From: an uncultured Oscillibacter sp. | Lineage (GTDB): Bacteria > Bacillota_A > Clostridia > Oscillospirales > Oscillospiraceae | Assembly: GCA_948902155.1 (NCBI GenBank) | Contig: CAQVQZ010000021.1 | Location: 1-17,641 of the forward strand | Length of the DNA: 17,641 bases | Reading direction: 5' to 3' | Part shown: in pieces, positions 4,634 through 11,373 of the stretch | How the letters are laid out: the number at the start of each line of letters is the position of its first letter | Position numbering within the stretch: position 1 is the first letter of the stretch | Translations under genes and position numbers: made by a program | The notes under the pieces: generated by a model | What the model saw: only the letters and a program-made list of their open reading frames with translations | Databases searched by the model: none | What the model was told of the DNA's origin: nothing

Positions 4634-4851
4634 CAGACGGTGATCCTCTCCCGCCGTTCCGACAGGAAAGTCAGGGACGCCGGAGCGCCCTTGTGGCCGT
4701 TCAGGGCCAGCAGCTCCGGCGCGGCAAAGCGGACCCGCTCGATCAGCGCGTCGAAGGACCCGGACTCCAAAACCAGGCCGGGGATGTCCTCGCTGGTGGC
4801 GACCCAAACGGCGGCGTCCGGGTCCCAGGACAGTTTGACCGTGCATTCCAT
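4633..4851 (-). CDS. HicB-like antitoxin, DUF1902 family
   Basis: The 72-aa protein reads MECTVKLSWDPDAAVWVATSEDIPGLVLESGS, then FDALIERVRFAAPELLALNG. This is the partial-RNase-H-like fold of HicB antitoxins in its short DUF1902 form: a beta strand, 'WVATSEDIPGLVLES', then a helix. HicB proteins bind HicA and hide its active site. This one has no visible C-terminal DNA-binding domain, so autoregulation may depend on another protein; a decayed XRE regulator lies 30 bp upstream. GGAGG sits nine bases before the ATG at 4851, preferred over an in-frame ATG at 4884. The antitoxin precedes the toxin gene. Confidence 0.8.
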   Translation of the reverse strand: MECTVKLSWDPDAAVWVATSEDIPGLVLESGSFDALIERVRFAAPELLALNGHKGAPASLTFLSERRERITV

Positions 4852-4880
4852 ACGCAAGCACCTCCTGCCCCCATTATACC

Positions 4881-5190
4881 TCATTCTCGGGATAAAAGCC
4901 CCCGCATCTGCCGGACGACGAACTCTTTTTCCAACTCGCTCAGCTGCTCATACAGCTGGATGAACTCCGGCGTCAGCCCATCCCCGGTCACAGGAGTGGG
5001 CTTTTCTTCGCCCAGCAGGTCGCCGGTAGTGGTACTAAGGACTTGGGCAAATCATTCTCCAATTTGTTCAAACGGTCTGTTTGCTACTGATCCTGGAGAA
5101 ATTGGATAAGCAAAAGTAGAAAGCCTCCAGTTTTTTATCATCCATTCAAAATCAGACCTTTTCTGGATTCGTTTAGCAGCAAAAATGACG
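4881..5190 (-). pseudogene. Decayed XRE-family helix-turn-helix regulator
   Basis: The 3' part is an open frame of 56 residues (5051-4881): 'FAQVLSTTTGDLLGEEKPTPVTGDG', then 'LTPEFIQLYEQLSELEKEFVVRQMRGLLSRE'. The 'AQVLxxxTxDLLGE' pattern is the end of an XRE HTH domain. Upstream, past a TGA at 5054-5052, the same frame gives 'LSTFAYPISPGSVANRPFEQIGE', which resembles the recognition helix region ('ISPGSVAN') with part of the middle lost. There is no start codon with a ribosome site. It lies directly upstream of the HicB-like gene and may once have controlled the cassette. The upstream limit is approximate. Confidence 0.55.
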
Positions 5191-5241
5191 CAAGGGGATA
5201 TCACCTGGAACGGCGCGCCTGTCCCTGTTTCGCTTTGCGTT

Positions 5242-5270
5242 ATTTTACCATTTACGCAGAGAGTTCGCAA
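5242..5270 (-). promoter_or_regulatory. Minus-strand promoter for the XRE remnant and HicBA cassette
   Basis: TTGCGA (5270-5265), a 17-base spacer and TAAAAT (5247-5242) form a plausible promoter reading left. The arms TGCGT (5236-5240) and ACGCA (5254-5258) bracket the -10 and could be an operator for one of the two divergent XRE-type proteins. Confidence 0.5.
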
Positions 5271-5309
5271 GCCTAAATTTGACGAAGCAACGAGAAAGGA
5301 AGTGCTGTA

Positions 5310-5537
5310 TTGAAAATTCGAAAATTCCGGGAAGCCAGCGGGATGAACAAGACGGAACTGGCCCGGAAAATGGGCGTCTCCATCCCGACCGTCTCCCGCT
5401 GGGAGATTGGCGAGGACTACCCTGCCGCCGCCCGCCTCCCCGCCCTGGCGGCGGCGCTGGACTGCACCATCGACCAGCTTTACGGCTGCCCGGCCGGGAC
5501 GGCGCCGGAGCCCCGCGAAGGGGGGTGGACCCAATGA
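5310..5537 (+). CDS. XRE-family (Cro/CI-type) DNA-binding regulator
   Basis: This 75-aa protein is almost entirely an XRE helix-turn-helix: 'MKIRKFREASGMNKTELARKMGVS' (helices 1-2), 'IPTVSRWEIGEDYP' (recognition helix 3 and turn), then 'RLPALAAALDCTIDQLYG' (helices 4-5). The C-terminal 15 residues are a short polar tail with no oligomerisation domain. Translation most likely begins at TTG, because AAAGGAAG lies correctly upstream and the family normally starts M-K-I/L-R-x-L/F. Its TGA overlaps the ATG of the next gene (ATGA), so the pair is co-translated. Such short proteins are typical repressors of phages and mobile elements; the target here is unknown. Confidence 0.85.
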   Translation: MKIRKFREASGMNKTELARKMGVSIPTVSRWEIGEDYPAAARLPALAAALDCTIDQLYGCPAGTAPEPREGGWTQ

Positions 5538-5731
5538 ACACGAAATTTGAGATCGACCCCGCTTTGCTGGACGACGCAGCGGAGGTGCTGCGGTTCGCGG
5601 TGGACCGCTGCGAGGCCGACGCCGCCGCCCTGGCCCGGCTGGAGGCCCCGGAGGCCATGGAGCTGGCCCAGGAACGGCTCCGGATGGCGAAGAAGGCGGA
5701 CGCGCTGCTGTTCTTCTTCGCCGGACAATGA
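5534..5731 (+). CDS. Small hypothetical protein coupled to the XRE gene
   Basis: This 65-aa acidic, alanine-rich protein reads MNTKFEIDPALLDDAAEVLRF, 'AVDRCEADAAALARLEAPEAMELAQERLRMAKKADALLFFFAGQ'. It appears all-helical with amphipathic repeats, like small partner proteins encoded next to XRE regulators in Clostridiales mobile elements. No motif identifies a function. It starts at an ATG overlapping the XRE stop codon, with GAAGGGGGG as a ribosome site inside the upstream gene. A GC-rich hairpin (5737-5768) follows directly, suggesting that the operon ends here. Confidence 0.65.
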   Translation: MNTKFEIDPALLDDAAEVLRFAVDRCEADAAALARLEAPEAMELAQERLRMAKKADALLFFFAGQ

Positions 5732-5736
5732 AAAGC

Positions 5737-5768
5737 GCCCTGTCCAGCGCGCCAACGCCGGACAGGGC
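5737..5768. terminator. GC-rich hairpin after the XRE operon
   Basis: GCCCTGTCC (5737-5745) and GGACAGGGC (5760-5768) form a perfect 9-bp stem six bases after the stop codon. No T-run follows on the plus strand, while the minus side reads GCTTTTC, so it may work better leftwards or only protect the 3' end. Confidence 0.5.
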
Positions 5769-5878
5769 AGGAACCTCAATCCCTAACGAAAAGGTCCTAT
5801 GGGTCCATTTTACACCATCCGGGGCCGGAATGCAAGTATGAACGTTTCAAAACATAGAATTTCCCTAGGAGGGATTTT

Positions 5879-6028
5879 ATGGTACATATCAGCCCTGAAG
5901 AACATGATCTGTTCGTGAAAGCGCTTCGGTTCCTCTACGGGGAACGCATCGCGCAAATCGGCTGGGAGGGCGACCTTACTCCCGTCCGGCGTCAGCCGGA
6001 GTCCCCGGAGGAACCGCGTTCCGCCTGA
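5879..6028 (+). CDS. Small hypothetical protein, 49 aa
   Basis: The sequence MVHISPEEHDLFVKALRFLYGERIAQIGWEGDLTPVRRQPE ends in a proline- and glutamate-rich tail. It has a strong ribosome site (AGGAGG, six bases before the ATG) and no other convincing frame in the stretch, so I believe it is translated. One amphipathic helix (about residues 6-24) is expected. No family was recognised. Its position between an XRE repressor and phage-type replication genes fits the small accessory genes of a prophage or ICE control region. Confidence 0.55.
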   Translation: MVHISPEEHDLFVKALRFLYGERIAQIGWEGDLTPVRRQPESPEEPRSA

Positions 6029-6080
6029 CCCGGCGGCTCCCGCTCCGGCGGGGCCTGGGGGACACGCTTGGCGGCTGCCA

Positions 6081-6134
6081 GCCGACCTTAAATTTTCCTA
6101 AAATTTCGGCTTTCGTTGCATGGAAGGGTGCAAC
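6081..6134. promoter_or_regulatory. Two inverted repeats upstream of the replication genes
   Basis: AAATTTT-cct-AAAATTT (6090-6106) lies inside wider arms GCCGA (6081-6085) and TCGGC (6106-6110). A second repeat, GTTGCA (6115-6120) and TGCAAC (6129-6134), follows at once. Neither has a T-run, so terminators are unlikely. Their place about 50 bp ahead of the first replication-type gene suggests operators or an origin. Confidence 0.45.
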
Positions 6135-6186
6135 TCTCCTGTTGTGGAGCGTATGGGTAAATGCAGCCGAAAGGAGATCGGATTTT

Positions 6187-6492
6187 ATGATTACCGGGGA
6201 AATCTACATTCCCGCGCGCATTCTTTCGATTAAGGGACTTTCTTCCAGAGCAAAAATCTTGTATGGCGTAGTCGTCACGCGCTCGGTAAGCAACGGCTTT
6301 TGCGGGGATACGGACCAGGAGCTGAGCGAAGGCATGCGGCTTTCGGTCCGCACGCTGCGGAACCATCTTTCCGCGCTGGAGAGGCATGGACTGATTGAGG
6401 TCAAAACGGTTTCCGGTGAGCGCCGTCTGTATCCCAACGAGGACCTGGAGTCTTTGAGAAAATTCATCAAGGAGAGGCGTTTCTATGCCTGA
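6187..6492 (+). CDS. Winged-helix protein, HTH_36-like, phage/plasmid replication type
   Basis: The 101-aa protein starts MITGEIYIPARILSIKGLSS and carries one winged helix-turn-helix: 'RAKILYGVVVTRSVSNGFCGDTDQELSEGM', then the recognition helix 'LSVRTLRNHLSALERHGLIEV' and a wing 'KTVSGERRLYP'. The opening 'IPARIL...GLSSRAKILYG' is the pattern of HTH_36-type domains found in phage and plasmid replication initiators and their regulators. AAGGAGA precedes the ATG at 6187 and decides the start over an in-frame ATG at 6142. Its end overlaps the next gene by eight bases, which implies coupled translation. Whether it starts replication or only regulates is not clear. Confidence 0.75.
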   Translation: MITGEIYIPARILSIKGLSSRAKILYGVVVTRSVSNGFCGDTDQELSEGMRLSVRTLRNHLSALERHGLIEVKTVSGERRLYPNEDLESLRKFIKERRFYA

Positions 6493-6937
6493 CCACACGT
6501 TTAACCCTGTTTTGGCCAGGGATTACGGAACTGATGTTGCGATTTTTTTGCAGAATATCTGGTTTTGGGTGAAGCGGAACAAAGCCTATGACAAGAATTT
6601 TTTCGAAGGCCGGTATTGGACCTTCAACTCTCTGTCCGCCTTTACGGAGGTCCATATTTACTGGAGCAGGCGGCAGATCGAGAGAATCGTCTGCACCTGC
6701 AAAAAAGAGGGGCTTCTGCTGGCGGGCTGCTTCAATCAGGACCGGAGGGACCGGGCGTGCTGGTATACGCTTTCCGACAAGGCCCTCGCATACCTTGCGG
6801 ACGACGCCGGCAAAACGGCGGAATGCATATCCCCAAACAGTGATATGCACGTCACCAAACCGGGACAATCATTTCACCAAACGGTGACACCATTACCAGA
6901 TGCAGGGCAAGGAGGACGCTGCCGAAAAGCAGCGTAA
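6485..6937 (+). CDS. Phage-type replication/DnaD-like N-terminal protein, probably truncated
   Basis: The N-terminal 95 residues read 'FNPVLARDYGTDVAIFLQNIWFWV', 'EGRYWTFNSLSAF', 'YWSRRQIERIVCTCKKEGLLLAG' and 'CWYTLSDKAL'. This winged-helix arrangement is seen in clostridial phage replisome-organiser and replication proteins, which normally have about 100-200 further residues. Here 'DMHVTKPGQSFHQTVTPLPD' (about 119-138) still looks like the linker seen in such proteins, but the last 12 residues (AGQGGRCRKAA) read out of frame through the start of the next gene's coiled coil. I therefore infer a deletion fused two phage genes near 6895. It is coupled to the preceding gene by an 8-base overlap. 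Confidence 0.7.
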   Translation: MPDHTFNPVLARDYGTDVAIFLQNIWFWVKRNKAYDKNFFEGRYWTFNSLSAFTEVHIYWSRRQIERIVCTCKKEGLLLAGCFNQDRRDRACWYTLSDKALAYLADDAGKTAECISPNSDMHVTKPGQSFHQTVTPLPDAGQGGRCRKAA

Positions 6938-7151
6938 GGAAGCTGAAGAGCGGCGCAGGGAGGCCGAGAAGGCCCTGGCCGACGCGAAGAAGCAGTCCGG
7001 GACCAATGCCTCCATCCTCTCCCGCGCCGAGAAGGCGGAGGCGGAGCTGGCGGAGGCCAAGGCCCTGGGCGTCACCGACGGGTCCACCCCCGGCGCGTTC
7101 TGCACACGCGCCCAGGCGGCGGTCATGACTTTGCGAGCCGCGAAGCAGTAA
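6900..7151 (+). pseudogene. 3' fragment of a phage lysis-type protein
   Basis: The 83-residue open frame has a highly charged coiled coil ('EDAAEKQRKEAEERRREAEKALADAKK', about 5-31) and then a tail, 'ALGVTDGSTPGAFCTRAQAAVMTLRAAKQ' (about 55-83). The tail motif 'TDGSxPxxFCTRAQAAxM' ends many phage-type amidases and related wall proteins of Clostridiales. No catalytic domain and no ribosome site is present at the ATG, and a stop lies four codons upstream in frame, so this is most likely the end of a longer gene whose 5' part was deleted. The deletion joint is near 6895, inside the replication-type gene's last codons. Confidence 0.6.
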
Positions 7152-7154
7152 GAG

Positions 7155-7183
7155 AGAGGACGCCGTTCAGGCATCCTCTTTCA
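7155..7183 (+). terminator. Terminator after the phage remnant
   Basis: AGAGGAcGCC (7155-7164) pairs with GGCaTCCTCT (7170-7179), one mismatch, followed by TTT. It begins four bases after the stop codon. Confidence 0.65.
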
Positions 7184-7542
7184 TTGTCTGCTTCTTGTCT
7201 GACGCACTTCCCCATCCCGAACAGGCAGCAGGAATGCCGAAAGCGGGCCTGGTTTCGCATCAGCTTCTTTGCACCGGCCGCGGCAAATGCAGCTATTTGC
7301 TATGTTTGAAAATGTTTGACCGGAACCGCAAGGGACAATAGACCTTGCGGTCTTTAAGGACCCGTATTCATAACCGGGGAATGCCGGCTGAGCGGGGAAT
7401 TTTTCCTCCAATCGAGGCGAATTTTTTTCGCGGGCTGTCACCCGGGGGGGAAATTGAACGAAGAGTGGGGGCAAAAGATCAGCTCAGACGGCGTTCAACA
7501 GTTGTGAATACAGGTTCTAAGTATCCCTCAGCCGCCATGCGT
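7184..7542. other. Intergenic stretch with one strong hairpin
   Basis: No credible gene lies here. The clearest structure is ACCGCAAGG (7325-7333) with CCTTGCGGT (7343-7351), a perfect 9-bp stem with a 9-base loop and a weak CTTTAAGG tail. A smaller GCGAA-TTTTT-TTCGC hairpin is at 7417-7431. Both may be leftover phage terminators. Confidence 0.5.
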
Positions 7543-7983
7543 CTAACCCCCGCTCCACTTCCTCCCCCAGGCGGTGGCCCAGCGCTCGCAGTAAAGGGTG
7601 TCATATGGAATCCCCCGCCTCCGCCGGCAGCCTGCGAAGCAATGGTACCACACGGCGCTGGGGAGCACAACGGCGAACCAATACAAGGGGCCCAGAAACA
7701 GGCACTGAATCGTGTGTCCGTACTCGTGGACGCGCAGTCCGGGGCTCTCCCGGTCGCCGATAAAGAGGAAGATTCCCAAAGACAGCCCGCCCCAGCTTCC
7801 CGGAAGCCAGGTGACGACGCTGTTGAGGTACCGCTCCCTGCGGGAGCGGCGGCAGCACAGGAACACCGCCAGCCCGGCTAAATTGACCGGCAGTCCCCAG
7901 GTGAACTGCACAAGGTAGAACGCTGCTCTGGCCCAGCCCGCAGCGGCCACGGCTCCCCGCGGGCCGCTTCCCGTTTTCTCCAC
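7543..7983 (-). CDS. Membrane protein with HEYGH metallopeptidase-like motif
   Basis: The 146-aa protein has at least three hydrophobic segments: 'FYLVQFTWGLPVNLAGLAVFL', 'WGGLSLGIFLFIG' and 'CLFLGPLYWFAVVLPSAVWY'. Between the last two is 'LRVHEYGHTIQ', an HExxH zinc-site motif just ahead of a membrane helix. Clostridial relatives of this type, as I recall them, share the 'VHEYGHTIQS...GPLY' core, but I know of no assigned function. A third metal ligand is not obvious, so peptidase activity is unproven. A GTG start at 7983 is chosen because a purine-rich AGGGGG lies seven bases upstream; an ATG at 8013 has no ribosome site. The C-terminus 'YCERWATAWGRKW' is aromatic and basic, probably cytoplasmic. 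Confidence 0.7.
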   Translation of the reverse strand: MEKTGSGPRGAVAAAGWARAAFYLVQFTWGLPVNLAGLAVFLCCRRSRRERYLNSVVTWLPGSWGGLSLGIFLFIGDRESPGLRVHEYGHTIQCLFLGPLYWFAVVLPSAVWYHCFAGCRRRRGIPYDTLYCERWATAWGRKWSGG

Positions 7984-8094
7984 GCCTGATCCCCCTCTCC
8001 TCCGGCGGTCCATGATGGCAGGATACCACACTTTCGCCGGGAAAGCGAGGGAAAAATCCGCCGCCCGGCGAACCGGAAAATATGGCCGTATTTC

Positions 8095-8123
8095 TTGACA
8101 TCATAGGCAAAATATACTATTGT
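8095..8123 (+). promoter_or_regulatory. Possible promoter upstream of the signalling operon
   Basis: TTGACA (8095-8100), a 17-base spacer and TATTGT (8118-8123) give a fair promoter reading right. It is separated from the kinase gene by about 400 bp of palindromes and a MITE, which would form heavy structure in the leader. Confidence 0.45.
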
Positions 8124-8158
8124 TATAATTGATACGGTTGAAACGAAGCAATCAACCC

Positions 8159-8197
8159 GTTCGGCGATCATTCGCCGAACAGGCCGCAAAGCGGCCT
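8159..8197. repeat. Two adjacent hairpin palindromes
   Basis: GTTCGGCGA (8159-8167), TCAT, TCGCCGAAC (8172-8180) is followed at once by AGGCCGC, AAA, GCGGCCT (8181-8197). Both stems are perfect. They form a cluster with the three-hairpin element at 8211-8295 and may be part of the same REP-like unit. Confidence 0.65.
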
Positions 8198-8210
8198 CGT
8201 GTCAGACTTC

Positions 8211-8295
8211 ATAGTCAGCGCCCCGGCTTTGCCGGGCAGCGGCTGCGCCGCTGCCTGAAAATCGGCAGACGCCGATTTTCCATTGCGCTGACTAT
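8211..8295. repeat. Four-way-junction palindromic element (REP-like)
   Basis: Outer arms ATAGTCAGCGC (8211-8221) and GCGCTGACTAT (8285-8295) enclose three perfect hairpins: CCCGGC-ttt-GCCGGG (8222-8236), CAGCGGC-tgc-GCCGCTG (8237-8253) and GAAAATCGGC-agac-GCCGATTTTC (8257-8280). Together they can fold as a four-way junction in RNA or a cruciform in DNA. It codes for nothing. It may be a small mobile palindrome, since the arms include a TA near each end. Confidence 0.75.
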
Positions 8296-8299
8296 ATTA

Positions 8300-8459
8300 G
8301 GGCCTGTTCACATAAGCCCAAACACACGTCTTTCCGGCAAATTTTGCCGGCTGCCGCGTTGAAAATTTTTGACGTACGTCAGTACGCCTGCAAATTTTTG
8401 CCTTGCATTCGGCAAAATTTGCTCGGAAATCCGCGTATTTGGTTTATGTGAACAGGCCC
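8300..8459. mobile_element. 160-bp MITE, TA-flanked, long terminal inverted repeats
   Basis: GGGCCTGTTCACATAA (8300-8315) and its exact complement (8444-8459) are the outer ends. Similarity continues imperfectly inward to about 50 bp per arm, reaching GCAAATTTTGCCG on each side. TA dinucleotides flank both ends (8298-8299 and 8460-8461), consistent with an IS630/Tc1-type transposase acting in trans. The ends differ entirely from the MITE at 3997-4201, so two families are present. It sits between the possible promoter and the kinase operon. Confidence 0.8.
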
Positions 8460-8476
8460 TAGCGTCGGAAAACGTC

Positions 8477-8492
8477 CCGCCCTTTTGGGCGG
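8477..8492. promoter_or_regulatory. Leader hairpin before the kinase gene
   Basis: CCGCCC (8477-8482), TTTT, GGGCGG (8487-8492) forms a stable hairpin about 35 bases before the start codon. No T-run follows, so it is not a standard terminator; it may affect translation or RNA stability. Confidence 0.4.
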
Positions 8493-8526
8493 TCGTAACG
8501 CCGTAAATCCTGGCAGGTGAGAGAAA

Positions 8527-11373
8527 ATGGAAAACTTTGTCATTGCTTTGGCGTGCTTCGGCGTCTGCCTGATCTTCGTGGCCCTGGTTCTCCTGATCAA
8601 CGGGTCCGGCGCTCAGGAGCAGAAGCTGCTGATCTTCATCATGTGCGGCTCCCTGGTGCAGAACGTGGGCTATCTGCTGGAGGTGACCGCGCCCACGCTG
8701 GAAGCCGCCGTGACGGCGGTGACGGTGGAAAACGTGGGCTCCGCCTTCGTGCCCTTGTGCTACTGCTGGTTTACTTACGCCTACTGCTACGCGGCCCCGC
8801 CCAAGAAGCTCCTGGGCGTTCTGGGGGCCATCAACTTCTTCGTGCTCCCCACCGTGTTTTTCAACTGGAACGGCCTCTTTTACCGGGAATTCCAGTGGCT
8901 GTCCACTGAGAGCGGCTTTCACTACATCAGCATCGAATACGGCCCCCTGTACGCCCTTTTCATGATGACCCGCATCGTTATCCCTTACGTCCTCTGCATC
9001 TACACCCTGGTGCGGGCCATCCGCCTCCGTTCGGACCAGCGCATCAACCGCCAGTTCAAAACCATCCTCTTCATCTCCACCATGCCCATCATCATGCTGG
9101 CGGCCTACGTGTGCAAGCTCACCAAGGTCTTCGACCTGACCCCGGTGACCCTGGCCATCTCCATGTCCATGGTGGTCATCGTGGTGTGGAGCCGCCGGAA
9201 TTACGACTTCCGCCGCCTGGCGGCGGAGAAGGTGCTGGAGAGCCTGGGGGACGGGGTCATCGCCCTGGACAACCACGACCGGCTCATCAGCTACAACCGG
9301 GCCGCCGCCCAGATTTTCGTGAACCTGCCCTCCCACAAGCTGGGGGAGGACATCCGGGTGCTGGAGGAGTTCCGGGAGGAAATGCTCAACGAAAACGTTC
9401 CCTGGAGCTTTTCCATCAACGGGCAGCACTACGAGTGCCACAGCAAGCAGATCATAGGTGAAAACGGCCGGAAGCAGGGATGCGTCATCCTGATTCTGGA
9501 CATGACGGACATCAAAGCCTACATCAACGAGATCAAGCGGGTACGCCGGCAGGCGGAGAAGGCCAACATCGCCAAGAGCGAGTTCCTGGCCAACATGTCC
9601 CACGAGATTCGGACCCCCATGAACGCCATCATCGGTCTGAACGACATCATTATGGAGGAAACCGGAGACCCCTCCACCTACGCCCACGCCAAGGACGTGC
9701 AGTCTGCCGCCAAAAACCTCCTGGCCATCATCAACGACATCCTGGACCTGTCCAAGGTGGAGGCGGGCAAGATGGAGCTGGTGTACACGGACTACCACCT
9801 GAAGACCGTGGTGGACGAGGTGGTGGGCATGATGGACCTGGCCGCCTCCAAGCGCGGGCTGATCATGAAATACGAGTGCGACGCCTCCCTCCCCTGCCGG
9901 TACAACGGCGACGAGGGGCGCATCAAGCAGATTCTGATCAACATTCTCAACAACGCCATCAAGTTCACAAAAGAGGGCTATGTGCGGGCCTTCGTCAGCG
10001 GAACGCCGGGCCGGCGGGAGGACGAGGAGCTCATCACCTTCCGGATCGAGGACACCGGCTGCGGCATCCGGGAGGAGGACCTGGGGAAGATTTTCGAGGA
10101 TTTCCGCCAGGTGGACGCCAAGCGCAACCGCAGCGTGGAGGGCACCGGCCTGGGCCTGGCCATCGTCAAGCACCTGATCGAGCTGATGGGCGGGACCATC
10201 CGCGTGGAGAGCGTCTATGGCGAGGGGACCGCAGTCTCCTTCACCATCCCCCAGAAGATCGTGGACCGGCGTCCCATCTCGGAGGTCCCGGAGATCCCCC
10301 CGTCGGAGCTGGAGCAGACCGAGGCGTTCACCGCGCCGGGGGTGAAGGTCCTGCTGGTGGACGACAATCTGGTCAACCGCAAGGTGGCCCGGGGCTTTTT
10401 GAAGAGCTACGCCTTCGACCTCACCGAGGCCGAGAGCGGGCCGGAGGCCATCGAGCTGGTGCGGCAGAACTACTACGACATCGTTTTCATGGACCACATG
10501 ATGCCCGTCATGGACGGTATCGAGGCGGCGGAGATCATCCGCCGGGACTGCGGGGAAAACGCCCCCGTCATCATCGCCCTGACCGCCAACGCCATGTCCG
10601 GCATGCGGGACCGCTTCCTGAACTGCGGCTTCCAGGATTTCATCGCCAAGCCCCTGGACCGGCGGGAGCTGGGGCGGCTTCTGGCCCGCTGGGTGCCGGA
10701 GGAGCGCCGGGAGGCCGGGGCCAACGCCCCGCCGCCCGCCGTTACGGATTTGAGCGCCTTCCGAATCGAAGGGATTGACATCGACGCCGCCGCCCGCTAT
10801 TATGTTGGCGGCGAGGAGGGCTTTGCCGGCCTGCTGGAGGTCTACTATATGGACGGTCGGCGCAAGACGGCGCTTTTGCGGGAGCTGGCCGGGTCCGATA
10901 TCGCCCGGTATCAGGTGGAGGTCCACGGGCTGAAAAGCGCCTCCGCCAACATCGGGGCCATGGATGTTTCCAACATGGCCCGCGCCCAGGAAAACGCCGC
11001 CGCGGAGGGCGACACGGACTTCATCGCCCGGCAGTTCCCCCTCCTGATGGAGCGCTACGAGGCGCTGCTGGAAAACATCGGCCTGCTTTTGGAGACGCGG
11101 CGGAAAGCCGCCCCCCAGGCGGAAAAGCTCCCGCCCCTGCCCCCGGAGGAGCTCCGGGAACGGGTGGGGACGGCCCTGGACGAGCTGACGCATTTTCGCT
11201 CCAAAGAGTGCGCCGGAATCGTGGAGGAACTCCTGGGCCGCGAGCTGCCGCAGGACGCGGCGGACAGCCTGACGGAGATTCAGGGGCAGCTGAAGCTGTT
11301 TGAAGACGACAACGCGGAAGCCCTGCTGGACCAGCTTCTGCGCAAACTTGAAAAGGAGACGGGAAGCAGATGA
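8527..11373 (+). CDS. Hybrid sensor histidine kinase, 7TM-PAS-HisKA-HATPase-REC-HPt
   Basis: This 948-aa membrane kinase has all parts of a phosphorelay. Residues 1-225 hold about seven hydrophobic segments like the HisKA_7TM sensor region, and a PAS-like segment follows (about 232-335). HisKA carries 'SEFLANMSHEIRTPMN' with phospho-accepting H359. HATPase_c has its N-box near 475, 'DTGCGI' at D509 and 'GTGLGL' at G539. A receiver follows (about 605-725) with 'VLLVDDN', phospho-acceptor D656 and 'FIAKPLD'. An HPt domain has 'VEVHGLKSASANIGA' with H800. The last ~80 residues are charged and helical, role unknown. Flow H359 to D656 to H800 to the downstream receivers is inferred. AGGTGAG lies six bases before the ATG. 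Its stop overlaps the next start (ATGA). The ligand is unknown. Confidence 0.92.
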   Translation: MENFVIALACFGVCLIFVALVLLINGSGAQEQKLLIFIMCGSLVQNVGYLLEVTAPTLEAAVTAVTVENVGSAFVPLCYCWFTYAYCYAAPPKKLLGVLGAINFFVLPTVFFNWNGLFYREFQWLSTESGFHYISIEYGPLYALFMMTRIVIPYVLCIYTLVRAIRLRSDQRINRQFKTILFISTMPIIMLAAYVCKLTKVFDLTPVTLAISMSMVVIVVWSRRNYDFRRLAAEKVLESLGDGVIALDNHDRLISYNRAAAQIFVNLPSHKLGEDIRVLEEFREEMLNENVPWSFSINGQHYECHSKQIIGENGRKQGCVILILDMTDIKAYINEIKRVRRQAEKANIAKSEFLANMSHEIRTPMNAIIGLNDIIMEETGDPSTYAHAKDVQSAAKNLLAIINDILDLSKVEAGKMELVYTDYHLKTVVDEVVGMMDLAASKRGLIMKYECDASLPCRYNGDEGRIKQILINILNNAIKFTKEGYVRAFVSGTPGRREDEELITFRIEDTGCGIREEDLGKIFEDFRQVDAKRNRSVEGTGLGLAIVKHLIELMGGTIRVESVYGEGTAVSFTIPQKIVDRRPISEVPEIPPSELEQTEAFTAPGVKVLLVDDNLVNRKVARGFLKSYAFDLTEAESGPEAIELVRQNYYDIVFMDHMMPVMDGIEAAEIIRRDCGENAPVIIALTANAMSGMRDRFLNCGFQDFIAKPLDRRELGRLLARWVPEERREAGANAPPPAVTDLSAFRIEGIDIDAAARYYVGGEEGFAGLLEVYYMDGRRKTALLRELAGSDIARYQVEVHGLKSASANIGAMDVSNMARAQENAAAEGDTDFIARQFPLLMERYEALLENIGLLLETRRKAAPQAEKLPPLPPEELRERVGTALDELTHFRSKECAGIVEELLGRELPQDAADSLTEIQGQLKLFEDDNAEALLDQLLRKLEKETGSR

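Noticed and set aside
5052..5309. Plus-strand open stretch ending KPKFDEATRKEVLY, considered as a gene
   Set aside because: It has no start codon with a ribosome site and lies opposite the XRE remnant and its promoter; no family was recognised.
8461..8526. Possible riboswitch between the MITE and the kinase gene
   Set aside because: Only one short hairpin is present and no known aptamer consensus (including the c-di-GMP types) could be matched by eye.
8308..11193. A 961-codon open frame on the minus strand opposite the histidine kinase
   Set aside because: It mirrors the kinase codons because of GC-rich third positions, shows low-complexity H/V/G/D-rich sequence without domains, and has no ribosome site. 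The plus-strand frame has every kinase motif.
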